This document shows positions 8,866-17,394 of a stretch of DNA of 64,000 nucleotides, one piece after another. The notes under the pieces are model-generated. The model saw only the letters and a list, made by a program, of their open reading frames with translations. It did no database searches and was not told where the DNA came from. The stretch covers positions 62,001 through 126,000 of the forward strand of contig NZ_JAHESE010000010.1 in the NCBI RefSeq assembly GCF_018598175.1. The letters are read 5' to 3'. Positions within the stretch are counted from its first letter, which is position 1. Every line of letters begins with the position of its first letter. This DNA is from Dawidia cretensis (GTDB lineage: Bacteria; Bacteroidota; Bacteroidia; Cytophagales; Cyclobacteriaceae). The position numbers and the translations under genes were made by a program.

Positions 8866-8873
8866 CAAAGGTA
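8866..8873 (-). promoter_or_regulatory. Candidate -7 promoter element (TAnnTTTG) for the DUF763 gene
   Basis: On the minus strand the sequence reads TACCTTTG, an exact match to the Bacteroidota -7 consensus, ending 5 nt before the ATG. A start site about 5 nt further would give a leaderless or nearly leaderless mRNA. No good -33 TTTG is visible. Confidence 0.35.
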
Positions 8874-9241
8874 CGGGTTAAAACAGAACCATTTTTTTAT
8901 TTCCAATGCAATAACCTCTGACTGCAGACGTTGTAAAGAGCAGGTTGGCACAGAATTTTAGTAATAACGGGCGTAACACGTTAACAAAGTGTTCACGAAA
9001 AGAAAGATCGCCGTAAAACAAACAGTAACAGCGATTTTTAATTTAAAGAAGCCTTAGAATAGAGAATAAGGATAAATAATGGTTAGGTTAGGTGACTTAA
9101 AGGCTGCTGCAAAGCAGCCTTTTTGTATTTAACGCGGCCAAAAACAGTTAAACATAAGTGTGCCGTTGTGGGTTATCTATTACACACTTTTTCAACAATT
9201 TGTAGAATATTCTCCGATGCAATTCCTCTTACCACCGCGAT
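8874..9241. other. Gene-free stretch with an orphan plus-strand terminator
   Basis: There is no credible protein gene in this stretch. The last possible frame, a 17-codon one at 9079-9132, runs through the terminator hairpin. Because a strong plus-strand terminator sits at 9101-9124 with no upstream plus-strand gene since 7585, a short non-coding transcript may start somewhere between 8880 and 9080. Confidence 0.4.
9101..9124 (+). terminator. Strong hairpin terminator with GCAA tetraloop
   Basis: A perfect 8-bp stem AGGCTGCT/AGCAGCCT closed by a GCAA (GNRA) loop is followed by TTTTGTATTT. No gene precedes it on this strand. Confidence 0.75.
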
Positions 9242-9278
9242 AAAAAAGAAGAGCCATCCCCTCAGGAATGGCTCTTCT
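9242..9278 (-). terminator. Intrinsic terminator of the yceI-like gene
   Basis: On the minus strand a perfect 11-bp stem AGAAGAGCCAT/ATGGCTCTTCT with a 10-nt loop is followed by TTTTTT, starting 20 bp after the stop codon. Confidence 0.9.
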
Positions 9279-9298
9279 CATAAGACGAAATTTCGAGA

Positions 9299-9868
9299 TT
9301 AGTCTTTCGCGAATTCGCCATTAGCGATAAGCTCCACTTCGTCGCTTACAGCAGAGCTCGGAGTGCCTGCGCCAATGCCAAAGTCAGAACGCTTCAGCGT
9401 GCCCGTAGCCTTGAAGCCGGCGATGGTCTTCTTCGAGTACGGGTGTACGCCAGTACCACCGAGTGTCAGGTCTAATGTAACCGACTTAGTAACGCCGTGC
9501 AGGGTCAGGTCACCAACCAGTTTGTACTTCTTCTCCGCTACCTTCTTGATCGAAGTGCTTTTGAATGTCAGAGAAGGGAATTTCGCTGCATCAAAAAAAT
9601 CAGCATTTTTCAAATGACCGTCACGCTGTTCGTTGTCCGTGTCGATGGTGTTCACGTCAGCTGTCAATTCAAACACAGCATCTGTAAAGTCGGCTTTGCT
9701 TGAAGTGATCTTCGCGTCCACTGATTTGAAGCTGCCGTCTACGGTAGAAACTAATAAGTGAGTAACGCTGAAGCCCAGCTTAGAGTGTGCCTTGTCCAGG
9801 GTCCAGGTTTGTCCGAAGACGACTACACCTGACAACAGCAAAAAGGTGACCAATACGCTTTTTTTCAT
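9299..9868 (-). CDS. YceI family periplasmic protein
   Basis: A 189-residue secreted protein: signal peptide about 1-19 (ending VVFGQ), then the lipocalin-like YceI beta-barrel with start TWTLDKAHSKLGFSVTHLL and the FPSLTFKSTS and LTLHGVTKSVTLD motifs of the family. YceI proteins bind polyisoprenoid or other amphiphilic ligands; the ligand here is unknown. The gene is divergent from an HxlR-type regulator with a perfect dyad operator between them, so it is probably the regulator's target. It ends in a strong terminator, so it is monocistronic. Confidence 0.94.
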   Translation of the reverse strand: MKKSVLVTFLLLSGVVVFGQTWTLDKAHSKLGFSVTHLLVSTVDGSFKSVDAKITSSKADFTDAVFELTADVNTIDTDNEQRDGHLKNADFFDAAKFPSLTFKSTSIKKVAEKKYKLVGDLTLHGVTKSVTLDLTLGGTGVHPYSKKTIAGFKATGTLKRSDFGIGAGTPSSAVSDEVELIANGEFAKD

Positions 9869-9886
9869 AGATTTGTATATAAGTTG

Positions 9887-9920
9887 GTTACTTAAAGTAA
9901 CTCAAAACTATTTGGTAACC
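9887..9920. promoter_or_regulatory. Dyad operator in the yceI/hxlR divergent promoter
   Basis: GTTACTT-A-AAGTAAC (9887-9901) is a perfect 7-bp dyad, and 12 bp further GGTAACC (9914-9920) repeats the core. On the minus strand the dyad sits between a TTTTG and a TTATATAC element, where a bound repressor would block yceI transcription. HxlR proteins are winged-helix dimers, consistent with such a site. Confidence 0.5.
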
Positions 9921-9960
9921 ACCAGCAGTACAAGCAGAGACAAACACTTACGTAAGGCAC

Positions 9961-10383
9961 ATGGGGGTAACTATTGCTGATAATCAACCAGTTGAACGCA
10001 GAAAAAAAATTGCAAAAATTCTCGAGGAGAAGGCTAATGGTCTGTGTCCGGTCCATGATTTCCTGATTCACTTCGCGAATAAGTGGTCTATGCTGGTGGT
10101 CCTCAACCTGGGCTATGCCGGCAGCCCTCGATTTAACGAGCTCAAATCGCGCGTGTCGGGCATTTCCCAACGCATGCTGACCGTCACCCTCCGCTCCCTG
10201 GAAGAAGACGGACTCGTGACTCGCCAATTATACCCCGAGATTCCACCCCGTGTGGAATACCAGCTCACCCCACTCGGCAAAAGCCTGCTGGATGTGATGA
10301 TGGGCCTGGGTGAATGGGCCGCGAAACACGAAGCCGAGATTGCCAAAGCCCGTAAGAAGTTCCGAGGCCGCAACACTGCCTAG
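9961..10383 (+). CDS. HxlR family winged-helix transcriptional regulator
   Basis: A 140-residue regulator with the HxlR pattern: conserved C29 (GLCPVHDFL), KWSMLVVLNL, then RFNELKSRVSGISQRMLTVT (helix-turn-helix) and DGLVTRQLYPEIPPRVEYQL (wing). Several HxlR members sense thiol-reactive electrophiles through a single Cys at this place, so redox sensing is possible. The start ATG is at 9961. It is divergent from a YceI-family gene, a frequent pairing, with a dyad site in the 92-bp gap. Confidence 0.93.
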   Translation: MGVTIADNQPVERRKKIAKILEEKANGLCPVHDFLIHFANKWSMLVVLNLGYAGSPRFNELKSRVSGISQRMLTVTLRSLEEDGLVTRQLYPEIPPRVEYQLTPLGKSLLDVMMGLGEWAAKHEAEIAKARKKFRGRNTA

Positions 10384-10497
10384 CGGCGTATGCCTACACG
10401 GCGAACGGTAACATTTCGTCCCTTCTTTACTATATATCGGGTAGACCTTCTACTCTCTAAAGGTCATTTTACAGCACCTAATTTAAACCGCTTCTAA

Positions 10498-10506
10498 ATA
10501 ATGATA
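10498..10506. promoter_or_regulatory. Weak Fur-box-like half site upstream of the haem operon
   Basis: ATAATGATA matches the left half of the Fur consensus GATAATGATAATCATTATC; the right half does not match. It lies 33 bp upstream of the sigma factor start, where iron control would be expected for a haem uptake operon. Confidence 0.2.
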
Positions 10507-10538
10507 TATTGCCGGCCTGAAACAAGACCGGCGACCCC

Positions 10539-11090
10539 TTGTCATTACTAAACCTCTATAGCGACGAACGCCTCCTACACCTGCTCCAAGCCGGCGACGA
10601 GCGGGCATTTAAGATCATCTTCGATCGCTATTGGGACCAGGTATATACTGCCTGCTATCGCGGCACCCGCACCCGCGAAGAATCGCGCGAAATGACGCAA
10701 GACATTTTTAAGTCCCTCTGGGAACGTCGCGAGACACTACAAGTCCCAGGCACCATCAGTGACTATCTCGGCAAAGCCGCCCGCTACCAGACCTACAATT
10801 ATTACCGCAACCGGCAAACCGAAAAGCGCCACCTCGACTGTTTTTTCCTCGACTACTGCGGCGAAGAAAACTGCACCGAAAACCAGGTGCTATACCAACA
10901 GCTGGAAGACCGCCTGGACCAACTGGTGGATAAGCTTCCCTGTCAGTGTAAAAAAGTGTTTTTAATGAGCCGGACGGAGAATTTGACGCACAAGCAGATC
11001 AGTGAACGGCTGAATATTTCGACCAGCACAGTGGAATATCATATCGGAAACGCGTTGCGGTATCTGGCGAAAGAGCTGCAGGAATCGTAA
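10539..11090 (+). CDS. ECF sigma-70 factor of the haem uptake operon
   Basis: A 183-residue extracytoplasmic-function sigma factor. Region 2 covers about residues 22-90 (FDRYWDQVYTAC, then MTQDIFKSLWERRE) and region 4 about 125-178 (LPCQCKKVFLMSR, HKQISERLNISTSTVEYHI). It should direct RNA polymerase to the FecR/receiver genes that follow once released by the FecR protein. The frame begins with TTG at 10539; no ATG lies close enough, so start choice is moderately sure. A small GC hairpin (10511-10532) sits just before the start and may affect initiation. The gap to fecR is 283 bp and holds an 11-bp tandem repeat. Confidence 0.92.
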   Translation: MSLLNLYSDERLLHLLQAGDERAFKIIFDRYWDQVYTACYRGTRTREESREMTQDIFKSLWERRETLQVPGTISDYLGKAARYQTYNYYRNRQTEKRHLDCFFLDYCGEENCTENQVLYQQLEDRLDQLVDKLPCQCKKVFLMSRTENLTHKQISERLNISTSTVEYHIGNALRYLAKELQES

Positions 11091-11141
11091 TATCCCCCAT
11101 CTTCGCAGGCATTAAAACCGCGGTTCAAAGGGGGTCTACCC

Positions 11142-11240
11142 GTATCAAAGCCGTACTAAAGCCATACATTACCCGTATCAAAGCTATACCATAGCTATCC
11201 CTGAGCTATGGGTGACATATCGCAACCCTATCCCAACCTA
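11142..11240. repeat. Degenerate 11-bp tandem repeat array (about nine units)
   Basis: Reading in steps of 11 from 11142 gives GTATCAAAGCC, GTACTAAAGCC, ATACATTACCC, GTATCAAAGCT, ATACCATAGCT, ATCCCTGAGCT, ATGGGTGACAT, ATCGCAACCCT and ATCCCAACCTA. The first six fit a consensus RTAYCAAAGCY; the last three decay. A 15-mer containing the unit (positions 11137-11151 and 11170-11184) is perfectly repeated at 33 bp. The period is not a multiple of three and equals about one turn of DNA. It lies between the sigma and fecR genes. Confidence 0.75.
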
Positions 11241-11373
11241 ACGTCTGACGGCCACAGGGTACCCACCTCCCCTATCAAAGGTATTTTTAAGAAAAGCCTC
11301 AATTTCCCCAAAAACTACACTGTGGTCATAGTAGTCCTGGGGTATAGTCATACGTAGGCATTACCCGCCGCGT

Positions 11374-12342
11374 ATGGAAAACATTACACCAGAACTGCTG
11401 GAGAAATATTTCAAAGGATTCTGCACGCCAGAAGAAGAGGCGCTCGTTATCCGGGCCCTCGCCGGCAAGAATGCTCCACCGCCTCTGCCCGACGACAAAG
11501 AAATCTTTCACAGCATAGACAAACGTGCGCTGCACGATGATCTCTGGAAACAGGTGCAGCCGCCAACGCAATCCAAAAAGGCTGTACACCGATGGCTGCC
11601 GTTGCAAATCGCAGCGTCCCTCTTGCTCCTTGCCGCTACAGTGGGTATCGTGTATCAATACCGCACTACACTTGTCATTACCGATACGCAACCTACGCCA
11701 GGCGCCAGCCGCGTGATGCAGGCCGCCCGTGGTGAAAAGATCCGCATGACATTGCCCGACGGTACTATTGTGCACCTGAACTCGGGTAGCACGCTTACCA
11801 TACCAGATAAATTCACCGACACCGCACGTATTGTTCATCTCTCCGGCGAAGCCTATCTGGAAGTGGCCAAAGACGCCACACGTCCCTTTTCTGTATTGAC
11901 GTCCAGAACAACCGTACGTGTACTCGGCACTGTCTTTAACATAAAAGCCTACCCGGACGATATCAGCACGACCGTTACAGTAGAAGAAGGCAGAGTGCGG
12001 GTATCCGACGCTGCCGGTTATCACGTACTGCTTACGCGCGACCAGGGTGTTGTCTGTATACCGAACGGCAAGCCACTCTCGGTGCAAAGCGTATACGCCG
12101 CAAACTATACTGCCTGGCGACACGGTACACTGATCTTTAAAGATCAACCGCTATCCCAGGTAGCCACTATTCTTGCGCGTTGGTACAACGTGCCGGTACA
12201 TATCCAGAACAAAAAACTGGCTACACATCGTTTTACCGGCCGGTTCAACAACAACCCTGCCCTGGTGGCTGTGCTGAAAGAGCTTAGCACGGTGATGCAA
12301 TGTCAATATGATCTGAACGACAAACGACTGATCCTATACTAA
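11374..12342 (+). CDS. FecR family anti-sigma factor
   Basis: A 322-residue inner-membrane protein: cytoplasmic N-terminal domain (about 1-70) that would bind the ECF sigma, one transmembrane helix at about 72-92, then a periplasmic FecR domain (GEKIRMTLPDGTIVHLNSGS) and a C-terminal DUF4974-type domain (FKDQPLSQVATILARWYNV) that contacts the receptor's STN domain. It relays ligand binding at the outer membrane to the sigma factor. It follows its sigma gene and precedes the TonB-dependent receptor by 13 bp, the classic order. Confidence 0.95.
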   Translation: MENITPELLEKYFKGFCTPEEEALVIRALAGKNAPPPLPDDKEIFHSIDKRALHDDLWKQVQPPTQSKKAVHRWLPLQIAASLLLLAATVGIVYQYRTTLVITDTQPTPGASRVMQAARGEKIRMTLPDGTIVHLNSGSTLTIPDKFTDTARIVHLSGEAYLEVAKDATRPFSVLTSRTTVRVLGTVFNIKAYPDDISTTVTVEEGRVRVSDAAGYHVLLTRDQGVVCIPNGKPLSVQSVYAANYTAWRHGTLIFKDQPLSQVATILARWYNVPVHIQNKKLATHRFTGRFNNNPALVAVLKELSTVMQCQYDLNDKRLILY

Positions 12343-12355
12343 GGAAGATTTATCC

Positions 12356-15004
12356 ATGGTAGCAATAACAACACGTTTTCTGAAATACCCGTCGGTATGG
12401 TCCACCGCGGTCTGCGCCTGCCTCGTTGTAATGAGCCTGCAGACCGCGGCAGCGAACATACCGGTTTATAGCATTCTCGATAAGAAGATCACCGTGCGCC
12501 TGAATGATACGGCGTTGAGCGATGCGCTCGATGTTATCGCCGGTCAGGCAGGCTGTTCCTTTTCGTATAGCAGCACCTTGTTGGGTGGAAACCGTCGTGT
12601 TACAATACACTATACCGACACACCCTTACGGGATGTGCTCGCCGACCTGCTACGCGATACGCTGGGCAGCATACAAGTGCATGGCAGCAAAGTATTATTG
12701 GTTGCGGCTTGTGCCCACATCGATGGAAAACTGACGACGGCCGAAGGCGATCCGATACCCTATGGCACCGTGCGCGTGGAAGGTAAACCGTACGGCACGA
12801 CTTCCAGCGAAAATGGCGCCTTTACACTTCGCGTACCCGATGCCGGGCCGTGCGTATTGATCGCCACCGCGGTTGGGTATGAACCGTTAAAGAAAACGTT
12901 CGCCATATCCCCTGGGCAAACACTGCAGCTTGCCTTTACCCTGCAGGAGGCCACGGTACAAATGAACGAGGTGCTCGTCACCGCAGACCGCACCCTGACG
13001 TCTACGGCTACCCGTACGGCAGTGCCTGTAGGCGATCTGCCCATGCCCGTTATGATCATCGAAGGCCGGCAGCTGGAAATGATGGGGAGCCGTCGCCTGC
13101 ACGAAGTGCTGCAAGAGCAAACTGGCCTCGCCCTGACAACAGACCCGAGCGGCGCCTCCAGTGCGCTGGGACTACAAGTACAAGGGTTTGATGCCTCGTA
13201 TACCATGATCATGATCGACGGCCAGCCCCTCATCGGCCGCAACTCGGTGGGTATTCTCGACCTCTCCCGTATCACCGTTGCCAACATCGAACGCATCGAA
13301 ATCATTAAAGGCACCTCTTCTGCCATCTATGGAAGCGACGCGCTGGCCGGTGTCGTCAACATCATCACGCGTAAACAATCTGCTGATCACCCGCACGGAA
13401 CAGCTGCTTTGCGCTACGGCAGCAATCAAACACTCGATGCCACATTCGACGGCAGCATGCCCTGGCTCGACAAACGCGCGATCACTTCCATCTCGACCAA
13501 TTTTTATCGTACCGACGGCTTTGATGCGGCACCCGACACGCCCGGCAAAACACTACCGCCTTTCAATAGCTATTCCTTACAGGGAAAAACACAATACCGC
13601 CTGGCACCGACGACACTCCTGACGGGCTCCGCGCGGTTTGCCTCGCGCCAACAGCACAATCAGTACGACATGGATCGCATCGGTCGCCGTGAAGACAAGA
13701 ATGTAGAACAGGATGTAAATGCTTCCGCCATGCTGCAAAACACGTTTCGCGGGAAGATCGACATGCAAACGCAATACTACTTCACCCAATACACAGCCCG
13801 GGCTACCTCTACCGATCTCGACAACGACATACGGGTAAATGAAAATAAATTCCAACAGTACTTCCACCGCCTGGAGTCGTTTGCCAGCTATAACCCGTGG
13901 CGTACGCTAAAAACTACCATCGGTATGGGTGGCAACGCCGAAATACTGCAGGCCTCCCGTTACGGTAACCGGCGCGATATGCAAACTGGTTTTGCCTATT
14001 TTCAAACCCACTACACACCGAACGACAAGATCGGCATCCTGGCCGGTGTACGATACGACATACACAACCTCTACGGTCAGCAAGTAAGCCCACGCTTTGG
14101 CGTACGATATGCCGTCAACGATTGGCTCATACTCAAAGCAACGGCCGGCACAGGCTTTAAAGCCCCCAGCTTCCAGCAACTATATCTCTCCTTCACCAAT
14201 CCCTCGGCTGGATACACTGTACTCGGCGCCGCTGTTTTCGATCAGGAAGTGGCACGCCTGCAAGCAAACGGTGAAATTCTCGAGCTCTACCCCGTAGCCG
14301 AAAAAGTGGGCAGCCTGAAGGCCGAGCACTCGCTCTCCTTTAACGCCGGCTTTGTACTACAACCCGCTGACGATGTCTCATTTGAAATAAATGCGTTCCG
14401 CAACAATATCGACAACATGATCCTGGAAGATCCCGTCGGCGTGAAACGGCAAGGAACACAACTATATTCTTATCGCAACATCGACCGGGCCTTCACGCAA
14501 GGTCTCGAGACAAACCTCCGCTGGACCATCACACCGGGATTGCAGTTCGCGATCGGCTACCAGTTGCTCTACGCGAAAGATCAGAGTATCGTAGACAAGA
14601 TCAAGAAAGGCGAAGAACAAGTACGTACAACGGAAGGCCGTATTCGTACAGCAAAACCTTCCGACTATTTCAACCTGGTCAGCCGCTCGCGCCACATGGC
14701 CAACGCCAAGATCTTTTATGAGCACAAAACGCGGGGCATCAGTGCCAGCTTCCGCGCAACATACCGCGGCAAGTATGGCATCGGCGACCGTAACGCACCC
14801 AACTTGTTTATAGATCCTTATGATCTATACGCCGATGGCTATGTATTACTAAACGCCACTGTCGAAAAACGACTGCTTCAAAAACAGCTGGGCATCCAGC
14901 TTATCTGCGATAACATCACTGACTATAACGACAGCCTTATTCCCAACCTGCTCGGCCGGCAATTTATCACGGCATTGTCATGGCGTTTTAATAAAAATGA
15001 TTGA
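12356..15004 (+). CDS. TonB-dependent haem/iron receptor with STN signalling domain
   Basis: An 882-residue outer-membrane receptor. After a signal peptide (about 1-33) come an STN domain (about 40-110, SDALDVIAGQAGCSFSYSS), a carboxypeptidase regulatory-like domain (about 120-205), a plug (about 220-345, with IERIEIIKGTSSAIYGSDAL) and a beta-barrel ending in ITALSWRFNKND. The STN domain signals to the FecR protein upstream. Three HmuY-like haem-binding lipoproteins and a haem oxygenase downstream make haem or haemoprotein-derived haem the probable substrate. Start ATG at 12356 is 13 bp after fecR. Confidence 0.93.
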   Translation: MVAITTRFLKYPSVWSTAVCACLVVMSLQTAAANIPVYSILDKKITVRLNDTALSDALDVIAGQAGCSFSYSSTLLGGNRRVTIHYTDTPLRDVLADLLRDTLGSIQVHGSKVLLVAACAHIDGKLTTAEGDPIPYGTVRVEGKPYGTTSSENGAFTLRVPDAGPCVLIATAVGYEPLKKTFAISPGQTLQLAFTLQEATVQMNEVLVTADRTLTSTATRTAVPVGDLPMPVMIIEGRQLEMMGSRRLHEVLQEQTGLALTTDPSGASSALGLQVQGFDASYTMIMIDGQPLIGRNSVGILDLSRITVANIERIEIIKGTSSAIYGSDALAGVVNIITRKQSADHPHGTAALRYGSNQTLDATFDGSMPWLDKRAITSISTNFYRTDGFDAAPDTPGKTLPPFNSYSLQGKTQYRLAPTTLLTGSARFASRQQHNQYDMDRIGRREDKNVEQDVNASAMLQNTFRGKIDMQTQYYFTQYTARATSTDLDNDIRVNENKFQQYFHRLESFASYNPWRTLKTTIGMGGNAEILQASRYGNRRDMQTGFAYFQTHYTPNDKIGILAGVRYDIHNLYGQQVSPRFGVRYAVNDWLILKATAGTGFKAPSFQQLYLSFTNPSAGYTVLGAAVFDQEVARLQANGEILELYPVAEKVGSLKAEHSLSFNAGFVLQPADDVSFEINAFRNNIDNMILEDPVGVKRQGTQLYSYRNIDRAFTQGLETNLRWTITPGLQFAIGYQLLYAKDQSIVDKIKKGEEQVRTTEGRIRTAKPSDYFNLVSRSRHMANAKIFYEHKTRGISASFRATYRGKYGIGDRNAPNLFIDPYDLYADGYVLLNATVEKRLLQKQLGIQLICDNITDYNDSLIPNLLGRQFITALSWRFNKND

Positions 15005-15024
15005 TCAACTGTAGAAAGGAAACT

Positions 15025-15780
15025 ATGCGTCACAATTCCCCCTTACAAAAACTCTCCCGTTATACGCCCTGGTGCCTGCTCATCGTACTCCTGGCGGCAT
15101 GCTCCGACTCCGACGACGAGACCGGCGCGCCTCCCGTGGTACTCACGCCCATGGATACATACACCAGCGTAGACGAGCGCACCAGTACCCTGTATGTCAA
15201 AGACCTGCCAGGATCCGTCGGCAATACGTTTGAATCGGGACACATACCCATCTTCTTCAACCTGCAAGACCACGCCGTCATCAATGCGCACGATGCCGAA
15301 GGCGCGTGGCTTACCTTACCCGAAGCAAAAGCGCAAGACAACAGCTGGGATGTCTGTTTCAGCGGAATCTACAACTCGTACATCACCTTCAACAACGGCA
15401 ACATCGAAGCCACGCCAGGGTATGGTGGTACCGGCAAGGGCGGCATGGTAGTACTCGACGCCTTGTTTGACGAGCTCGACGAAGCCCCTTCTGACGAAGC
15501 CTTCGACGCCTTCATGGCCGAGCAAACGTCTTCCGGCTGGCATGACTTCCCGGTGGGGCATAAAGGCTGGTATTTCTATAGTCTGCAAAGCCATATCATG
15601 TCGGCCATCAGCGGCGTGACCATTGTCATCCGCAACGGCGACGGCAAGTTTGCCAAGCTGGAAATGAAGACCCTCTACCTGGGCAACCCCGAGAGCCCAA
15701 CGGTCAACACCCCTACGCCATACTTCACTTTCCGGTACTTCCTGCAAGAAGACGGCAGCCGAAATCTTTCTACACGCTAA
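15025..15780 (+). CDS. HmuY family haem-binding lipoprotein, copy 1
   Basis: A 251-residue lipoprotein with lipobox LLAACS. The body has the HmuY pattern: SWDVCFSGIYNSYITFNNG, a PGYGGTGKGG stretch, GWYFYSLQSH and the ending YFTFRYFLQEDGSRNL. HmuY proteins capture haem at the cell surface or from host haemoproteins and hand it to the TonB receptor. I cannot identify the axial ligands with certainty. The ATG at 15025 is preceded by AGAAAGGAA; a TTG frame from 15001 would overlap the receptor stop. It is clearly paralogous to the next gene. Confidence 0.87.
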   Translation: MRHNSPLQKLSRYTPWCLLIVLLAACSDSDDETGAPPVVLTPMDTYTSVDERTSTLYVKDLPGSVGNTFESGHIPIFFNLQDHAVINAHDAEGAWLTLPEAKAQDNSWDVCFSGIYNSYITFNNGNIEATPGYGGTGKGGMVVLDALFDELDEAPSDEAFDAFMAEQTSSGWHDFPVGHKGWYFYSLQSHIMSAISGVTIVIRNGDGKFAKLEMKTLYLGNPESPTVNTPTPYFTFRYFLQEDGSRNLSTR

Positions 15781-15810
15781 ACTTATATACTCACATTGTA
15801 CCCCCACACT

Positions 15811-16623
15811 ATGCGATACTCCTTCCTGCGCGATATGCACCATCACTTATTATATGCGCTCTTCGCTTTTGCGGCGCTGACGGCCTGCTCCTCCGACGAT
15901 CCCGGTCCCGCTGACGGGATAGACGATCCCGAAGAAGAAGAACCAGTCTCCGGCATCTACACCGTCGCAAACCTCGCAGCGGACACGCTCGCGACCTCCG
16001 CCGGCGACGCTACTCCCTTGTACTTTAGCCTGGAGCAAAATAAGGTCATTCCCGCATCGGAAGTGCAAACAGGCAACTGGGACCTAGCTTTCCTGAGTAT
16101 CTACAACAGCAGCATCGCTGCGAACAACGGCGCCGCTACTACCTCTCCAGGATACGGCGGCCCGGGCAAAGGCGGCATATACCTGCTGCAGTACGAAGAC
16201 ATTGACAACCAGTATTATGATGAGGGCGGTAAGCCCATGAAAGCGTTGCCGGCGCGCAGCCTCTTCGAGGATGCCTTCACCCGCACGACCACCGTCACGA
16301 TTACTGACGACAAATTCCTGACCGGCAAGCGCATTGACCTCGACTACTTTGGAGGCACAAAGAGCGGCTGGGCCTACTACGACTTCTACGGCCAAATGTA
16401 CCCGGACCGTCCTTCAAACGAAAAGGCGCACATCTGTTACGCCATGCCGCGCCCCATTCTCGTGCGCACGGCCAAAGGCAACTACGCGAAGGTCATTCTC
16501 TATAGCATGTACAAAGACGCACCGGCCGACCCGGACCGCTCACACAAAGCCGGATTCCTCACCTTCAAGTACGCTATCCAAAAGGACGGCACCAAAAATC
16601 TCAACATTACCGAAGCGAACTAA
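15811..16623 (+). CDS. HmuY family haem-binding lipoprotein, copy 2
   Basis: A 270-residue lipoprotein (lipobox LTACSS, then an acidic linker with PEEEEP). It shares NWDLAFLSIYNSSIAANNG and PGYGGPGKGG with copy 1 and ends FLTFKYAIQKDGTKNLN. An insertion of about 60 residues (about 130-190) separates the two halves, so it may bind a different haem source. Start ATG at 15811, 30 bp after copy 1. The next gene starts 21 bp after its stop. Confidence 0.85.
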   Translation: MRYSFLRDMHHHLLYALFAFAALTACSSDDPGPADGIDDPEEEEPVSGIYTVANLAADTLATSAGDATPLYFSLEQNKVIPASEVQTGNWDLAFLSIYNSSIAANNGAATTSPGYGGPGKGGIYLLQYEDIDNQYYDEGGKPMKALPARSLFEDAFTRTTTVTITDDKFLTGKRIDLDYFGGTKSGWAYYDFYGQMYPDRPSNEKAHICYAMPRPILVRTAKGNYAKVILYSMYKDAPADPDRSHKAGFLTFKYAIQKDGTKNLNITEAN

Positions 16624-16644
16624 TTGACAAAGCGATCAACCTCT

Positions 16645-17370
16645 ATGAACTATATTCGGAACACCTCCTATTTTGTCTGGCTGACCCTCGGCCTCCTGGC
16701 TGCCTGTACTGACACCGAGACCGTCGAGCCCCCGGCCCAACGCGCAAACCGCGTACTTACGTATGAAGTCGCCAATACCACCGAGCCGCTCTACGGCGCC
16801 GTAAACGACCAGGACTCTACCATCAAGGTATACCTACCGTATTTTTATTACCTCTCCACGCTGGAAGGTAACGTGACCGTATCGGACGGCGCCACCGTTA
16901 CCCCGGCCAGCGGCACCTTGCTAAAAAATGTACCCGCCATTGCCAAGGGTGATACGACCGTATACTACACCGTGACGGCAGCCGGTGGAAGCTCCAAGCG
17001 GTATACGTTACTGGTGGACACGCGCCAACCTGAACTGATCGTGGATGAGCTCACCACCGATCCGGAGACGCCGGCAGCCTTCTACAGCTCCGTGATGTAT
17101 AAAGACTTCCCCATATACTCGAGTCTGATGCTGACCGGCAAGAACATTTTTAACACCGCGCAAGGCACCCGCCTTGCCAAAGTCACCTTTATTGCCGAAG
17201 ACGGCACCGAAATACCCACCGCGGATGCCGGCTCCAACGAATCCATTTCTTTGATCGTAACATTGCCGCTCAACACCGCCATGCCCAACGGCCTGTACAA
17301 AATCCGCGTCGATTGTTATAGCCAAACGGTTACGCTTAAAAACCCCATCCAAATCACTTCACCACTCTAA
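16645..17370 (+). CDS. Ig-like surface lipoprotein in the haem operon (DUF5018-like)
   Basis: A 241-residue lipoprotein with lipobox LLAACT. Two beta-rich domains follow: the first (about 30-130) ends in YYTVTAAGGSSKRYTLLVD, a pattern of Bacteroidota Ig-like domains such as DUF5018; the second (about 135-241) looks like an IPT/TIG fold (LMLTGKNIF, LPNGLYKI-type ending). No catalytic motif. It is a paralogue of the next gene. By position it may help bind haemoproteins or scaffold the HmuY proteins at the surface (inference). ATG at 16645 chosen over a TTG at 16624. Confidence 0.75.
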   Translation: MNYIRNTSYFVWLTLGLLAACTDTETVEPPAQRANRVLTYEVANTTEPLYGAVNDQDSTIKVYLPYFYYLSTLEGNVTVSDGATVTPASGTLLKNVPAIAKGDTTVYYTVTAAGGSSKRYTLLVDTRQPELIVDELTTDPETPAAFYSSVMYKDFPIYSSLMLTGKNIFNTAQGTRLAKVTFIAEDGTEIPTADAGSNESISLIVTLPLNTAMPNGLYKIRVDCYSQTVTLKNPIQITSPL

Positions 17371-17394
17371 CCGAAAACGAAAACAGAATATAGT

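Noticed and set aside
9079-9132. 17-codon frame MVRLGDLKAA onward
   Set aside because: It passes through the terminator stem and loop and ends beyond the T-run, so it would not be translated from that transcript.
11142-11240. CRISPR array
   Set aside because: The units are 11 bp with no spacers and no cas genes are nearby; it is a plain tandem repeat.
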